DNA of 64,000 bases from an uncultured Ellagibacter sp. (GCA_934663775.1 CAKUKU010000001.1:243113-307112), one strand, 5' to 3'; counted from the first letter of the stretch, positions 44,539-53,692 are shown. Translations and numbers: made by a program. The notes: generated from the letters alone by a model not told the origin.

Positions 44539-45204
44539 CTAGAACCATTCCTTCTTCTCGAAGACATAGGTTTGCTCGAATTCCGTTTGCGACTTGGAAA
44601 GGTAGAGCGCGCCCTCCACGATGGAGATGACCACCATGGCAAGACCCGCGATGCCGAGCGATAAGATGCTGCCCACGATAGTGACGGCGAGCATGATGAA
44701 CCCCGGCGTGTTGTAGCCAAGGTAGAACTTGTGGATGCCGAGGCTGCCGAGGAAGATGGCCAAAAGGCCTGCCGCCACGTGGTCTTTCGTGTTCGGAGCG
44801 GCCTGCGCATAAGGCTGCTGCGTGTAGGGCCGGGAATAGGCCTGGTTGGCTTGCCAGGGGCCTTGCGATTGCTGGTAGGCTTGACCGTTTGCTTGCCAGT
44901 AGGTTTGCCCCCAGACGTCGTTGCCCTGCTGGGAAGGCTGGCTCCATGCGTCTTTGCCCTGCTGGTAAGCCTGGCTCCAGGCATCGTAGCCCTGTTCGTT
45001 CGGCTGGTCCACGCCACCCGGCCAGCTCGCCTCGCCTGACTGGTCCGCCTCGCCTGGCTGGCCCGCGCCGCCGACTTCGCTCGGCTCCTCGGGCTGTCCG
45101 CCCCGAGCCTGCTTCTCGCGCGCCACGCGGAGGCGTTCCTGCGCTTCTTTCAACGCCGCTTCGGCAGCGGCAATCTCGTCGTTCATGTTGTTGGAATCGC
45201 TCAT
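44539..45204 (-). CDS. TM2-domain membrane protein with aromatic Gln-rich N-terminus
   Basis: A 221-residue protein. Residues 1-35 form a charged coiled coil (EIAAAEAALKEAQERLRVA), and about 35-135 is a disordered stretch with repeated W/Y-Q-Q text (AYQQGKDAWSQPSQQGNDVW). The C-terminal 85 residues are a TM2 domain: KDHVAAGLLAIFLGSLGIHK then FYLGYNTPGF, with two membrane helices. TM2 proteins are small membrane proteins of uncertain role. The ATG at 45204 follows AAAGG. The low-complexity part probably lies in the cytoplasm. Confidence 0.8.
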   Translation of the reverse strand: MSDSNNMNDEIAAAEAALKEAQERLRVAREKQARGGQPEEPSEVGGAGQPGEADQSGEASWPGGVDQPNEQGYDAWSQAYQQGKDAWSQPSQQGNDVWGQTYWQANGQAYQQSQGPWQANQAYSRPYTQQPYAQAAPNTKDHVAAGLLAIFLGSLGIHKFYLGYNTPGFIMLAVTIVGSILSLGIAGLAMVVISIVEGALYLSKSQTEFEQTYVFEKKEWF

Positions 45205-45349
45205 GGGAAAACCTTTCGACCTGCGTCCTCGCATTCATGATAGCCGCAGGTAGGCGCAACCCACGATTGCGTTACGCGTCCGTTATCGAGTCGATGCCCC
45301 GCGGAATACCGACGTCGACGGCGCCGCGCACCCGCCGCTCGCATCGACG

Positions 45350-46222
45350 TTATCGGTCGTGTTCGCCTTTGTCGTGATGGAAGAGATTCATGATCTTGTC
45401 GCGGAAGATAATCGCAACGATAGCGATGACCGCGACGACCGCAAAGATGATGAGGCTTTGCGTGATATTCCCGTCCACCAGGCCATTTGCCGCATAGGTC
45501 GAGATGACGATGCCCGGAATGCGGCCCACGTTCGACAGGACGAGAAAGTCGCGCATGCGCATATTCGTGAGCGGGACCAAATACGTGAAGGTGTCCTTCG
45601 GCATTGCGGGGATCAAGAACAGGATGAACACCACGATGGACAGCTTGCCGCTTTCCTCGAAGGCGCGAAACTTGTCAAGGTATTTCGTGGGAACCATGTC
45701 CTGCACGAACGGCGCGCCCAGGCGATGAACCACCGCGAACACGAACGCGCTCGAGATAATGGACCCGAGCAAGATGACCGCGGCACCGAGCCAAGGGCCA
45801 TACATCATGCCCGCCGCCATCTGCACGACCTCGCCGGGAATGAACGCCACGACAATCTGCACGAACTGCATGGCCAGAAGGATGAGAACCCCGAGGGGGC
45901 CCGCGTTGCGAACGTCATCGATCACCCGGCTAAGCCCGCCTGGTTCGAAGACTTCATGGATGTAGGGCCAAATCAAGACCACGACAACGACCATCAGCGC
46001 CAAAAACGCGATAAGCCCGCCGAACTTGAAGATGTCGCCGCGCGTCATCTCGCGACCCCGGACCGTCGTGATTTCCTGCGCTTTCTCGCGCGCAGCATCG
46101 CGGCGCTCACGGGCACGCTCCTTCACCGTCTCGCGGTGCTCGTCCGCGCATTCGGATTGAGTCGACGCCCCATCTTGTGCGCTTTTTCCACTCGATGCGG
46201 TTTTCATCTGCGGACTATTCAA
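45350..46222 (-). CDS. VTT-domain (DedA/TVP38-like) membrane protein
   Basis: A 290-residue protein with a charged cytosolic N-terminal stretch (about 60 residues), a first membrane helix near 66-86, and the VTT/SNARE-associated core: FIPGEVVQMAAGMMYG, FVFAVVHRLGAPFVQDMV and FLIPAMPKDTFTYLVPL. DedA/TVP38 proteins help maintain membrane potential and scramble or translocate lipids such as undecaprenyl phosphate. The start is a TTG at 46222 with GGGAG upstream; an ATG five codons in has no ribosome site. It may be cotranscribed with the PRC-barrel gene 59 bases upstream. Confidence 0.87.
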   Translation of the reverse strand: MNSPQMKTASSGKSAQDGASTQSECADEHRETVKERARERRDAAREKAQEITTVRGREMTRGDIFKFGGLIAFLALMVVVVVLIWPYIHEVFEPGGLSRVIDDVRNAGPLGVLILLAMQFVQIVVAFIPGEVVQMAAGMMYGPWLGAAVILLGSIISSAFVFAVVHRLGAPFVQDMVPTKYLDKFRAFEESGKLSIVVFILFLIPAMPKDTFTYLVPLTNMRMRDFLVLSNVGRIPGIVISTYAANGLVDGNITQSLIIFAVVAVIAIVAIIFRDKIMNLFHHDKGEHDR

Positions 46223-46281
46223 ACTGATGCTCCCGTTGCTCGCTTCGGAATCGTTTCCTGCACTGTTTTCGCGCGCCTCGA

Positions 46282-47304
46282 CTAGTCGTCACGACGAGCC
46301 TTGTCGAATTCTTCCTTGAACGCCGAGAACATGCCGCCAGCGGCCTTGAGCTGGCTGCCAACCGCGCGCCCGATTCCCTCCGACGCCGAATCCTGGGATT
46401 CCTTCTTCGTCGGCTTCTTCTTCGGAGTCTCCTCGGGGACGACCTCGGTTACGTCCTCTTCGGCGTTGTCGGCGGCGAGGGCCTCCTCGTCGACCGAGCG
46501 CTTCTCGGGCTTGGGGCCGCGCGCCTTGTCGTACTCCTCCTTGAACTCGGAGAACATGCCCGTCGCCTTGCCGATTTGCTTGCCCGTCGCGTACGCCCCC
46601 TTGTTCACCGCGTCGCCGGCGACGTGCGCAGCTTCGCTGACCTTGGGCTTCACCTTGTCGACCGCAGTATGCGCCTTGTCCATGGCAACGGCGGTGGCAG
46701 CGCCCGCCTTCTCGGCAGCGCCCCCTTCGATTGCGATGTCGGCCACATCGTCTTTCACCAAGATAGCACCGAGAACCGGGGTCTCATCCGAGCCCTCGTA
46801 TTCGCCTGCAAGTGCACAGCCGATGCCACGGCGAAAGCCAAGGATGAGCTCGCCTGGGACCGAACGCGTGCCCAAAAGCGCGTTCGCCGTCGCGCCCATG
46901 TCGACCAGAAACGAGTCGACCTTCCCCGTTGCCAGGCTGAACGTGACCACGCCCACCGTTCCGAGCGTTGTGCCCGACTCGGTGACCACCGGCATGCCGC
47001 CCCAAATGACGCAATCGTCCAAGCGCACGTCGATCGCCTTGCAAGCCGCCTTGTCACGTGTTTTCGCGTCGTCGGCGAGAACGACGCGCCCGTCCTCGAA
47101 TTCGAAGCCGTCGAGGGCGACGAAGAGGTCCTTGCGGTGGAACATCCACAGCAGATCGGGGCGCTTGACCATGATGCCGATGCACCGGCGCTCCTTGGGG
47201 TGGTAGACGAACGCGCGCACCTTGCCGATGCGCTTCGACGCGTTTTTGCCACCCACGACGCGGACGTTGTAGAGTTCCTTGGTAGTGATGAGATTGCTTG
47301 CCAT
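46282..47304 (-). CDS. PRC-barrel protein with repeated C-terminal helices
   Basis: A 340-residue protein. Two PRC-barrel-like modules are visible, residues about 1-85 (LYNVRVVGGKNASKRIGKVR) and about 95-170 (GGMPVVTESGTTLGTVGVVT). A helical, lysine- and alanine-rich tail follows, with two copies of a GMFSxFKEExDKAR segment (near 250 and 325) separated by an acidic/proline linker. It has no signal peptide or membrane segment. PRC-barrel proteins bind partner proteins or RNA at membranes or chromosomes. The repeated tail is unusual and probably mediates binding. Confidence 0.75.
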   Translation of the reverse strand: MASNLITTKELYNVRVVGGKNASKRIGKVRAFVYHPKERRCIGIMVKRPDLLWMFHRKDLFVALDGFEFEDGRVVLADDAKTRDKAACKAIDVRLDDCVIWGGMPVVTESGTTLGTVGVVTFSLATGKVDSFLVDMGATANALLGTRSVPGELILGFRRGIGCALAGEYEGSDETPVLGAILVKDDVADIAIEGGAAEKAGAATAVAMDKAHTAVDKVKPKVSEAAHVAGDAVNKGAYATGKQIGKATGMFSEFKEEYDKARGPKPEKRSVDEEALAADNAEEDVTEVVPEETPKKKPTKKESQDSASEGIGRAVGSQLKAAGGMFSAFKEEFDKARRDD

Positions 47305-47323
47305 TTCGTCCCCGGAAAATCAG

Positions 47324-47371
47324 AGGGGCGCGCTGTGCGCGGTGGAAACCGCACACGAGCATTGCGCCCCT
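47324..47371 (-). terminator. Compound hairpin between the YtxH-like and PRC-barrel genes
   Basis: AGGGGCGC (47324-47331) pairs with GCGCCCCT (47364-47371), and GTGCGCGGT pairs with ACCGCACAC inside. On the minus strand it is followed only by CTGATTTTCC. It may partly terminate the YtxH-like transcript. Confidence 0.5.
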
Positions 47372-47413
47372 TTCACATGCGCTCTTGGTGCGAGCGCGTC
47401 GTCCTGCTGTTCG

Positions 47414-47932
47414 TTACGCCTGTTCGCCTTCGGAAGCACCCGCAGCCGGCGCCTCGCTCTGAGCGACCTCGACCGGAATCTCCTCAGAAGCTGCAGCTGC
47501 GGATTCCTCGGCGTTCTTGGCGACCTGCGCGGCAATGCGAGCGCGAGCGGCCTCGATCTTCTCGCGGAGGTCGTCGGTGCCGTCGGGATCGGGCTTCACG
47601 CTGTTCTTAGCTTCTTGAACGCGAGAAGCAGCTGCACCGTAGATTTCCTGACCCTTCGAAGCGACGGCGGAAACGACGTTCTGGCCCTTGACGACCGCGT
47701 CCTGCGCGAACGTTTGCGTACGCGCTGCGGCATCCGCACCGGCGACGTCTTCCACAACCTGCTGTGCAGTGGAGGCAGTTTGGGCTCCCAGTTCCTGAGC
47801 TTCGCCCCATACGGCGTTCACCTTTTCAGCAACCATGCCGCGAGCTTCCCTGCCCGTACGCGGAGCGCACAGAAGCGCCGCAGCCGCGCCGACAAGACCG
47901 CCTGCCAGAAAAACTCCGAATTTGTTGCCCAT
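47414..47932 (-). CDS. YtxH-like membrane-anchored helical protein
   Basis: A 172-residue protein starting MGNKFGVFLAGGLVGAAAAL, a single hydrophobic helix with the small-residue pattern of YtxH/gas-vesicle-like proteins. LCAPRTGREARGMVAEK follows, then a long Ala-rich amphipathic helix. An acidic, Ala/Glu-rich tail (EEIPVEVAQSEAPAAG) ends it. These proteins are thought to sit at the membrane surface under stress. The ATG follows AAGGAGG. The PRC-barrel gene 110 bases downstream on the same strand, across a hairpin, suggests a linked envelope role. Confidence 0.78.
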   Translation of the reverse strand: MGNKFGVFLAGGLVGAAAALLCAPRTGREARGMVAEKVNAVWGEAQELGAQTASTAQQVVEDVAGADAAARTQTFAQDAVVKGQNVVSAVASKGQEIYGAAASRVQEAKNSVKPDPDGTDDLREKIEAARARIAAQVAKNAEESAAAASEEIPVEVAQSEAPAAGASEGEQA

Positions 47933-48060
47933 AACGGCCTCCTTCAAGATGTTTTCTCGATGCGCTCATTATAGGTGCTTGCAGGCGAGCGCCGCCCAAA
48001 ATCGCGACCCCTCCACTATTCGGTTGCCGTTTCGTTGAAGAGGAGGCGCGCTTTGGGTAC

Positions 48061-48088
48061 AAGAAAGGCCCGCGAACGGGCCTTTCTT
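48061..48088 (-). terminator. Terminator after ddl
   Basis: AAGAAAGGCCCG (48061-48072) and CGGGCCTTTCTT (48077-48088) form a 12-bp stem with a CGAA tetraloop, 25 bases past the ddl stop. The U-rich arm lies on both strands, so it may be bidirectional. Confidence 0.8.
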
Positions 48089-48113
48089 AACGGTTAGATT
48101 ACCGATGACTCAC

Positions 48114-49124
48114 CTAGCAGAAGACGGCGCCACGCTCTTTTGCGTTGCTGACCAGCTCGTTCAGCACATCGGACAAGCTCAGACCGCTCGCCTTGCAGGC
48201 TGCGGGGAACAGCGAGGTCTCCGTCATGCCGGGCGACACGTTGGTCTCCATCACGCGCGCCTGGGCGCCGTCCCAAATGAGGTCGATGCGGCCCAGGTCG
48301 CGAAGGCCGTACGCACGATACACTTCCAAAACCGCGCGTTCGATTTCCGCACGGATCGCCTGGGCGTCGGCCTCGTTCGAGGAAAGCGACTCGTTGCGCA
48401 CCGGCGCATAGTAGTCGACCAAGCTCGCGTCCATGCGGGCGGCGGTGTCGTAGAGCCCGCGCTTGGGAACGATCTCCACCGGGGGCAGCGCATGCGCGTC
48501 CCAACCGGTGCCGATAACGGAAACTGCCAGCTCAACGCCTTCGATCCACTGCTCGATGACCACATGATCGTCGTAGGACAGCGCATCGAGGATCGCCTCA
48601 CCCAAGTGATCGACATCATCGACGCGGTGCACGCCCATCGCAGATCCGCCGTGCGCCGGCTTCACCGCCACGGGATAGCCTCCGTGAACGCGCTCTTCCA
48701 CCAGGTCAAGCGCCGTCGCTGCACCCATATCCTTGAAGGCGTCGCGCGCAATGCAGATGCCTTGCGGCCACGAAGCGACCGCCGGCTCGTCGGTGAGCTC
48801 GCGATACGCCTCCATCGTCGCATGCAGCGAGTCCTTGTTCTGGGCGCGACGGCACACGAGCGCGTCGGAGCCGACATAGGGAATGCCCAAAAGCTCGAGC
48901 AGACTCTGGATGGAGCCGTCCTCGCCGTGCTTGCCGTGAAGCGCGCTGTAGCACACGTCGGGGCGCTCGCTGCGCAGCGTGGGCACCAGCTCGCGCGTCG
49001 TGTCGAGCGGAACGACCTTATGCCCGGCTTCCTCGAGCGCAGCGCACACGTTCTTGCCGCTGGCCAGCGAAAACTCTCGCTCAAACGAGGTTCCGCCCAT
49101 CAAAACTGCAACTTTGAGACCCAT
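48114..49124 (-). CDS. ddl: D-alanine--D-alanine ligase
   Basis: Joins two D-alanines for peptidoglycan precursor synthesis. The 336-residue ATP-grasp enzyme shows VLMGGTSFEREFSLASGKNV, SALHGKHGEDGSIQSLLELL, the ATP-grasp loop VKPAHGGSAMGVHRV and the C-terminal ETNVSPGMTETSLFP. Catalytic residues look complete. The ATG at 49124 follows AAAGGG. It lies 48 bases after the aminotransferase gene and closes the serS operon. The residue that decides between D-Ala-D-Ala and D-Ala-D-Lac products cannot be read safely by eye. Confidence 0.95.
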   Translation of the reverse strand: MGLKVAVLMGGTSFEREFSLASGKNVCAALEEAGHKVVPLDTTRELVPTLRSERPDVCYSALHGKHGEDGSIQSLLELLGIPYVGSDALVCRRAQNKDSLHATMEAYRELTDEPAVASWPQGICIARDAFKDMGAATALDLVEERVHGGYPVAVKPAHGGSAMGVHRVDDVDHLGEAILDALSYDDHVVIEQWIEGVELAVSVIGTGWDAHALPPVEIVPKRGLYDTAARMDASLVDYYAPVRNESLSSNEADAQAIRAEIERAVLEVYRAYGLRDLGRIDLIWDGAQARVMETNVSPGMTETSLFPAACKASGLSLSDVLNELVSNAKERGAVFC

Positions 49125-49172
49125 GTTGTTCCCTTTCGATAGCGCCGTTCGCACGGCGCGGAATGCTTGCCG

Positions 49173-50444
49173 CTATTCTTCCGGCACCTTGATGGCGCCC
49201 GCGTCGATGAACGCACGATAGAGCTCCAAACGCTCCTCGATCACCTTCGCCAGGCGACGAATCGCCTCCGTGATGTTCTCGGGCGTTTCGTAGCTGAAGT
49301 TCAGGCGCATGCAGTTTCTGCCCGTCACGCCATCAACGTAGAAGCTGTCGCCCGGGCAAAACGTCACGCCCGCCTCGAGCGCGTCGGCGAGCATGCTGCC
49401 CGTGTCGACGTATTTCGGCAGCGTAACCCACAGGAAAAAGCCGCCCTCGGGGTGCGTCCAGGACGCCTCGGGCGGGAAATATTCCTCAAGCGCGGCGAGC
49501 ATGGCATCACGCCTTTCGCCGTAGGTCTTGATGAACTTCTGCAGCGTGCGCTGCCACGGCGTGTCCGTGAAGTAATGCTCTACCACGACCTGGTCAAACG
49601 TCGAACCGCACAGGTCGGCACCCTGTTTCACCAGGCTGATGCGCGCAAGCACGTCAACGGGCGCGCAGATCCAACCGATGCGAAGGCCCGGCGCGAAGAT
49701 CTTCGAGATGGTGCCCAGGTAGATGACGCGGTCGTCCTGCGCCTTCAGCGGAACCATATGCCCGCCCTCGTAGCGCAAACGGCCGTAGGGGTCGTCCTCG
49801 ATGACCAGGAAGTCGTACTCGTGCGAAAGCTCAATCAGGCGCTTGCGGCGCTCGCCCGTCATGGTGACACCGCCCGGGTTCTGGAAGTTGGGGATGGTGT
49901 AGAGCATCTTCAGGCGCTTGTTGCCCTTGCCGATGCGCTTGAGTTCCTCTTCCAGCAGATCCATGCGCATGCCCTCGTCGTCAAAGGGCACGGGATGGAT
50001 TTCGGGCTCGTAGGCGTTGAACGCGGAAAGCGCCGTCAAATAGGTGGGACCTTCCACCAAAACGATGTCGCCCTTGTCGAGGAATGTCTCGCCGAGCAGG
50101 TTCAACGCCTGCTGCGCTCCCGAAGTGAGCAGCATCTCGTCGGGCTTCACGCGCACGCCGATGTCGCGCATGATGTCGCATAACACCTGACGGGTTTCAA
50201 GGCGGCCGTTCGTCGAGCCATACTGCAGGGCGACAGCGCGCTCGTCGGTGACGGCGGCGTGCACCGCCTTCTGGATGGCGCGCTGCGGAAGGAGCGACAC
50301 GTCGGGCATGCCGCCGGAAAGCGAGATGATGTCCGGGCGAACTGCCGCGGCGAAAAGGTCGCGCACGGCGCTCGAGCGCAGATTCCTCACGCGGTCGGCG
50401 ATTTTGTCGCTCGTTTGGTCGAATTTCATGTGTGCTGTAGTCAT
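49173..50444 (-). CDS. PLP-dependent aminotransferase (class I, 2-aminoadipate/LysN-like)
   Basis: A 423-residue fold-type I aminotransferase resembling 2-aminoadipate or aromatic aminotransferases of the MocR-catalytic branch. Visible motifs are ISLSGGMPDVSLLP, YTIPNFQNPGG, EDDPYGRLRYEG and the PLP lysine in GTISKIFAPGLRIGW. It transfers an amino group from a 2-oxo acid partner; the substrate is not certain. The ATG at 50444 lies 5 bases after the upstream gene's stop, so the two are linked. The long open frame before it has no ribosome site. Confidence 0.88.
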   Translation of the reverse strand: MTTAHMKFDQTSDKIADRVRNLRSSAVRDLFAAAVRPDIISLSGGMPDVSLLPQRAIQKAVHAAVTDERAVALQYGSTNGRLETRQVLCDIMRDIGVRVKPDEMLLTSGAQQALNLLGETFLDKGDIVLVEGPTYLTALSAFNAYEPEIHPVPFDDEGMRMDLLEEELKRIGKGNKRLKMLYTIPNFQNPGGVTMTGERRKRLIELSHEYDFLVIEDDPYGRLRYEGGHMVPLKAQDDRVIYLGTISKIFAPGLRIGWICAPVDVLARISLVKQGADLCGSTFDQVVVEHYFTDTPWQRTLQKFIKTYGERRDAMLAALEEYFPPEASWTHPEGGFFLWVTLPKYVDTGSMLADALEAGVTFCPGDSFYVDGVTGRNCMRLNFSYETPENITEAIRRLAKVIEERLELYRAFIDAGAIKVPEE

Positions 50445-50449
50445 GGTGC

Positions 50450-50860
50450 CTAGAGTACCACCGCCTCGTTTATCGCGCTGAGCGCATCCTTGAAAGCACG
50501 CAGAGCCACCAAATCGTCCGTGAAGTTCACTTCCACGCGCGCGAGGCCCTGCGCCTCGTCGAGCCACCGCGTCGTTCCGACATACGTAAAGCTTTGTGAC
50601 AGGGTAGCGCTTTTTTCGGCCGCCACCTGCAAATCGATGACGAGGTGCTCAAGCAAGTGGGGCAACGGCGTATGATCGATCACCGCGCCGAAGGTGGGGC
50701 CCTCGTCGTTCACGCACGCATGGCGCACCAGGTTGGGAAATCGTGCGCAGATGCGGGAGGCGATTTCGGGCGTCGTCGTGCGGAATCCGGCAGCGACGTC
50801 GATGTTCGCCTCGATGCGCTGGGGGCGCACGCAAATGCGCGACGCGCGGATGACCTCCAT
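50450..50860 (-). CDS. Small protein resembling the cyanophycin synthetase N-terminal domain
   Basis: A 136-residue protein with no membrane segments. The text TPLPHLLEHLVIDLQ then GLARVEVNFTDDLVALRAF resembles the N-terminal domain of cyanophycin synthetase (LPLPHLLEHxALELQ ... VYxVVxEYEEExVGLxA), but the ATP-grasp and Mur-ligase domains are missing. The ATG overlaps the stop of the upstream gene (TGATG) and the next gene starts 5 bases after its stop, so it is part of the serS-ddl operon. It could be a decayed or repurposed domain. The resemblance is by eye and function is unknown. Confidence 0.6.
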   Translation of the reverse strand: MEVIRASRICVRPQRIEANIDVAAGFRTTTPEIASRICARFPNLVRHACVNDEGPTFGAVIDHTPLPHLLEHLVIDLQVAAEKSATLSQSFTYVGTTRWLDEAQGLARVEVNFTDDLVALRAFKDALSAINEAVVL

Positions 50861-51420
50861 CACGAGGCCTGCGGGGCACGCGTGAGAACCATGGTCGAAT
50901 CGCCCGAGAGTTCGGGGCTCGCCTGTTCTCCCTGGATGGCGCGGCCGAGGGCGGCAATCGTCCACGAAATGTCCTCAGAAAGCGAATCGCCCCAGGTAGT
51001 TTCCCCGTCTCGCAAGGCAAGCGTCTGTCTGTCGAGCGAGAAGCGATAGCGCGCCTCGCCTTCCATGTTGCCAAAAGAAAGCGAAAGCGTCTTCGCGCCC
51101 TCGTCAATCGTGTAGGAATAGGTGACGTCATCGGCGAGTTTGATGCCGTCGGCCGTGACGTCGACCGTCTTCTGCGTGCCGGCGATGTACCACGTGCCCT
51201 GGATATCCTGCGCGTCGTTCGCGAACGTCCAGCGCCAACAGGAGAAGGCGACGACCACAGCCACCGCAACGAGCACCACGGCACCGGCGACGACGAAAGG
51301 CCACTTCTTGCGCTTCTTGGCCGCAGAAGGACGGGGGGCGCCCCCGCGATCGCGCGACGGTGCGCCCCCCGTGCGCGCGGACGAACGAGCGCCCGCGCGT
51401 TGTTGGTTGTGAGAATCCAC
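50860..51420 (-). CDS. Single-TM protein with extracytoplasmic beta domain
   Basis: A 186-residue protein. A Pro/Arg-rich basic stretch (1-40) precedes one membrane helix (PFVVAGAVVLVAVAVVVAF). The remaining part (about 65-186) is strand-rich, with ANDAQDIQGTWYIAGTQKTV and YSYTIDEGAKTLSLSFGNME, resembling small lipocalin-like or DUF5640-type domains facing outside. The start is GTG at 51420, 5 bases after the serS stop, and it overlaps the next gene (TGATG). No family name is certain. Confidence 0.7.
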   Translation of the reverse strand: MDSHNQQRAGARSSARTGGAPSRDRGGAPRPSAAKKRKKWPFVVAGAVVLVAVAVVVAFSCWRWTFANDAQDIQGTWYIAGTQKTVDVTADGIKLADDVTYSYTIDEGAKTLSLSFGNMEGEARYRFSLDRQTLALRDGETTWGDSLSEDISWTIAALGRAIQGEQASPELSGDSTMVLTRAPQAS

Positions 51421-51425
51421 GCTCG

Positions 51426-52715
51426 TTATTCCACCGGCTTGATGACGTCGGTGCCCATGTAGGGAACGAGAACGTCAGGGACCTTGATGGTGCCGTCGGC
51501 CTGCTGGTAGTTCTCCAGGATGGCGGCCATGGTGCGGCCCGCGGGCAGACCGGAGCCGTTCAACGTATGCAGGTAGCGCGGGCCCTTGAAGTTCGCCGGG
51601 TCGCGGTACTTGATGTTGGCGCGGCGCGCCTGGAAGTCGCCGCAGTTCGAGCAGCTGGAAATCTCCTTATAGCCGTTGTAGCTGGGCAGCCATACCTCAA
51701 CGTCGTAGGTCTGGCGCGCGGAGAAGCCCAGGTCGCCCGTGCACAGCGAGATGACGCGGTACGGAAGGCCGAGCTGCTGGAGCAGGTATTCCGCCTCGGC
51801 GGTCATGCTCTCGAGCTGGTTGTCGGAGTCCTCCGGCGTGGCAAACTTCACCATTTCCACCTTGTCGAACTCGTGCTGGCGGATGATGCCGCGAGTGTCG
51901 CGGCCAGCCGAGCCCGCCTCTTCGCGGAAGCACGGGGTGAACGCGGTGTACCAGCGCGGCAGCGTGTCGGCGTCGAGCACCTCGCCCGCGTGCAGGTTCG
52001 TGAGCGTGACCTCGGCGGTCGGGATGAGGAACATGTCGCCCGACACGTGGTAGGCGTCGTCTTCGAACTTGGGCAGCTGGCCGGTGCCCACCATAGTCTC
52101 GCGCTTCACGACCACAGGCGGCCACCATTCCTTGAAGCCGCGGGAGGTGTGCGTGTCGAGGAAGTAGTTGATGAGCGCGCGCTCGAGGCGTGCACCTGCG
52201 CCACCGAGCACGGTGAAACGGCTGCCGGAGATCTTGTTGCCGCGCTCGAAATCGAGGATGTCGAGGTCGGTGCCGAGGTCCCAGTGGGGCTTGGGCTCGA
52301 AGCCCTCGGCCGCGAAGTCGCGCGGGGTGCCCCAACGACGGCGCTCGGGGTTCTCGGTTTCGTCCTTGCCGACGGGCGTTGCGGCGCAGGGGATGTTGGG
52401 CACATGCAGCATGAGGTCGGTGAGCTCGGCGTCGATGGCCTCGCGTTTCGCGGAGATCTCGTCGAGCTCCTCGTTGATGGCACGGACACGCTCCTTGGCG
52501 GCCTCGGCCTCTTCCTTCTTGCCTTCGCGCATCATCTCGCCGATGGACTTCGATGCGGTGTTGCGCTCCTGCTGCAGCGCCTCTTCCTTCACGATGGCGG
52601 CGCGGCGGCTCTCATCGAGACTTGAGAAGCGCTCCGCATCCCATGAAGCGTTGCGGTTCCTCATCGCCTCGGCGACTGCTTCTTGGTTTTCGCGGACGTA
52701 CTTGATGTCTAACAT
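51426..52715 (-). CDS. serS: Seryl-tRNA synthetase
   Basis: Charges tRNA-Ser. The 429-residue class II synthetase has the N-terminal coiled-coil arm (about 30-110), motif 2 ([20 protein letters not shown]), HLNG-type substrate text ([17 protein letters not shown]) and a regular C-terminus. The ATG at 52715 follows GAAGGAG. It opens the operon that includes the two orphan proteins, the aminotransferase and ddl. A TATACT -10 box lies at 52796-52791. No T-box leader is visible. Confidence 0.96.
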   Translation of the reverse strand: MLDIKYVRENQEAVAEAMRNRNASWDAERFSSLDESRRAAIVKEEALQQERNTASKSIGEMMREGKKEEAEAAKERVRAINEELDEISAKREAIDAELTDLMLHVPNIPCAATPVGKDETENPERRRWGTPRDFAAEGFEPKPHWDLGTDLDILDFERGNKISGSRFTVLGGAGARLERALINYFLDTHTSRGFKEWWPPVVVKRETMVGTGQLPKFEDDAYHVSGDMFLIPTAEVTLTNLHAGEVLDADTLPRWYTAFTPCFREEAGSAGRDTRGIIRQHEFDKVEMVKFATPEDSDNQLESMTAEAEYLLQQLGLPYRVISLCTGDLGFSARQTYDVEVWLPSYNGYKEISSCSNCGDFQARRANIKYRDPANFKGPRYLHTLNGSGLPAGRTMAAILENYQQADGTIKVPDVLVPYMGTDVIKPVE

Positions 52716-52790
52716 GAGACGCGCTCCTTCTTGCCTTTGGGCCGTCGCTGTGCGCACCTCGCGCGCAGCCTTGTTTTACACGGTCGAACC

Positions 52791-52796
52791 AGTATA
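52791..52796 (-). promoter_or_regulatory. -10 box of the serS operon (TATACT)
   Basis: TATACT on the minus strand, 76 bases before the serS ATG. A -35-like CGCTTG lies 17 bases upstream, only a partial match. Confidence 0.4.
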
Positions 52797-52957
52797 GCGC
52801 CAATCGGCAAAAGCAAGCGCGCATCCGCGGGTTTCACACGCAACCGCATGGCGAGCGGAAGGCGGAGAAAGAAAGGCGTGAGCACGAGCGGGGTGGGCGC
52901 GGAAGCCCCTCTCTCGCCGGGGTGCGACTTTCCGCCATGCGGCCGCGAGGTTCAGCC

Positions 52958-53638
52958 CTAACCCACGGTCACCGTCGCGACGACGCTTTCGTACTCCGCC
53001 GCATTCGACTTGTATTCCGAGGAGGGAAGCGTGACCGACACGTACCCGGCGATCGCGCCGTCCTTTTCAAGGTAATACGTTACCGCCGTCGTATTGCTCG
53101 TCTTCGTCACGGCGCGAAGGGCGTTTGCCCCGTTGACGGTCGTTTTCTCGGGCGTTTCCCGCTCGACGTTCTTCAGCGACTCGTACATCTCAGGCTGGGC
53201 TTCCTTCATCGCCTGAAGGCGTTCGGGGGTAGCCTCTATCCACGACGCGAGCCCTTCAAGACCGACCTTGCTCGCATCGTCAGCATCGACGACAGTCAGC
53301 ATGACCGACCCGCTTTCATTGAGCAAGATTTTCGAGGCGGTATCGCTCACGCCATCGGGGAAATTCCCCGCATACTGCCCGGCGCCGTATTCCTTGGCGA
53401 CGGAATAGCCGTCCGGATAGGCCAAAGATACCTTGCCGACCGTGACGGAGTTCGCGTAATCCGCGCTTTTGGTCAGACCAGCAGAAGAATCGCCCGAGCC
53501 TTGCGAATCGGTGGCGTTCTGCTGCGAACAACCCGCGAAAATGCTCAAGCACACAAGCGCCAGCAGCAAAGCCAGCGAGGAAGCGCATATCAAGCGAGCT
53601 TTGGTTTTCGGGAATGATATAGAATCGATTCGCTTCAT
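52958..53638 (-). CDS. Secreted lipoprotein of unknown function
   Basis: A 226-residue protein with a basic N-terminus, a hydrophobic signal (LICASSLALLLALVCLSIF) and a lipobox ending AGCS, so lipidation at the cysteine near residue 37 is likely. The mature part (SVTVGKVSLAYPDGYSVAKE) is a mixed domain without a recognised family name; it resembles PsbP-like small lipoproteins in layout only. It sits between serS and a LysR regulator. A function in substrate binding or envelope maintenance is possible but unproven. Confidence 0.75.
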   Translation of the reverse strand: MKRIDSISFPKTKARLICASSLALLLALVCLSIFAGCSQQNATDSQGSGDSSAGLTKSADYANSVTVGKVSLAYPDGYSVAKEYGAGQYAGNFPDGVSDTASKILLNESGSVMLTVVDADDASKVGLEGLASWIEATPERLQAMKEAQPEMYESLKNVERETPEKTTVNGANALRAVTKTSNTTAVTYYLEKDGAIAGYVSVTLPSSEYKSNAAEYESVVATVTVG

Positions 53639-53692
53639 AAGATTCCCCTTTCTCAGAGATGAGAAGTCGGCTGGTTGTAAGAAGAGACGCCT

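Noticed and set aside
52716..52957. T-box leader of serS
   Set aside because: The conserved TGGnACCGCG-type sequence and terminator/antiterminator are absent.
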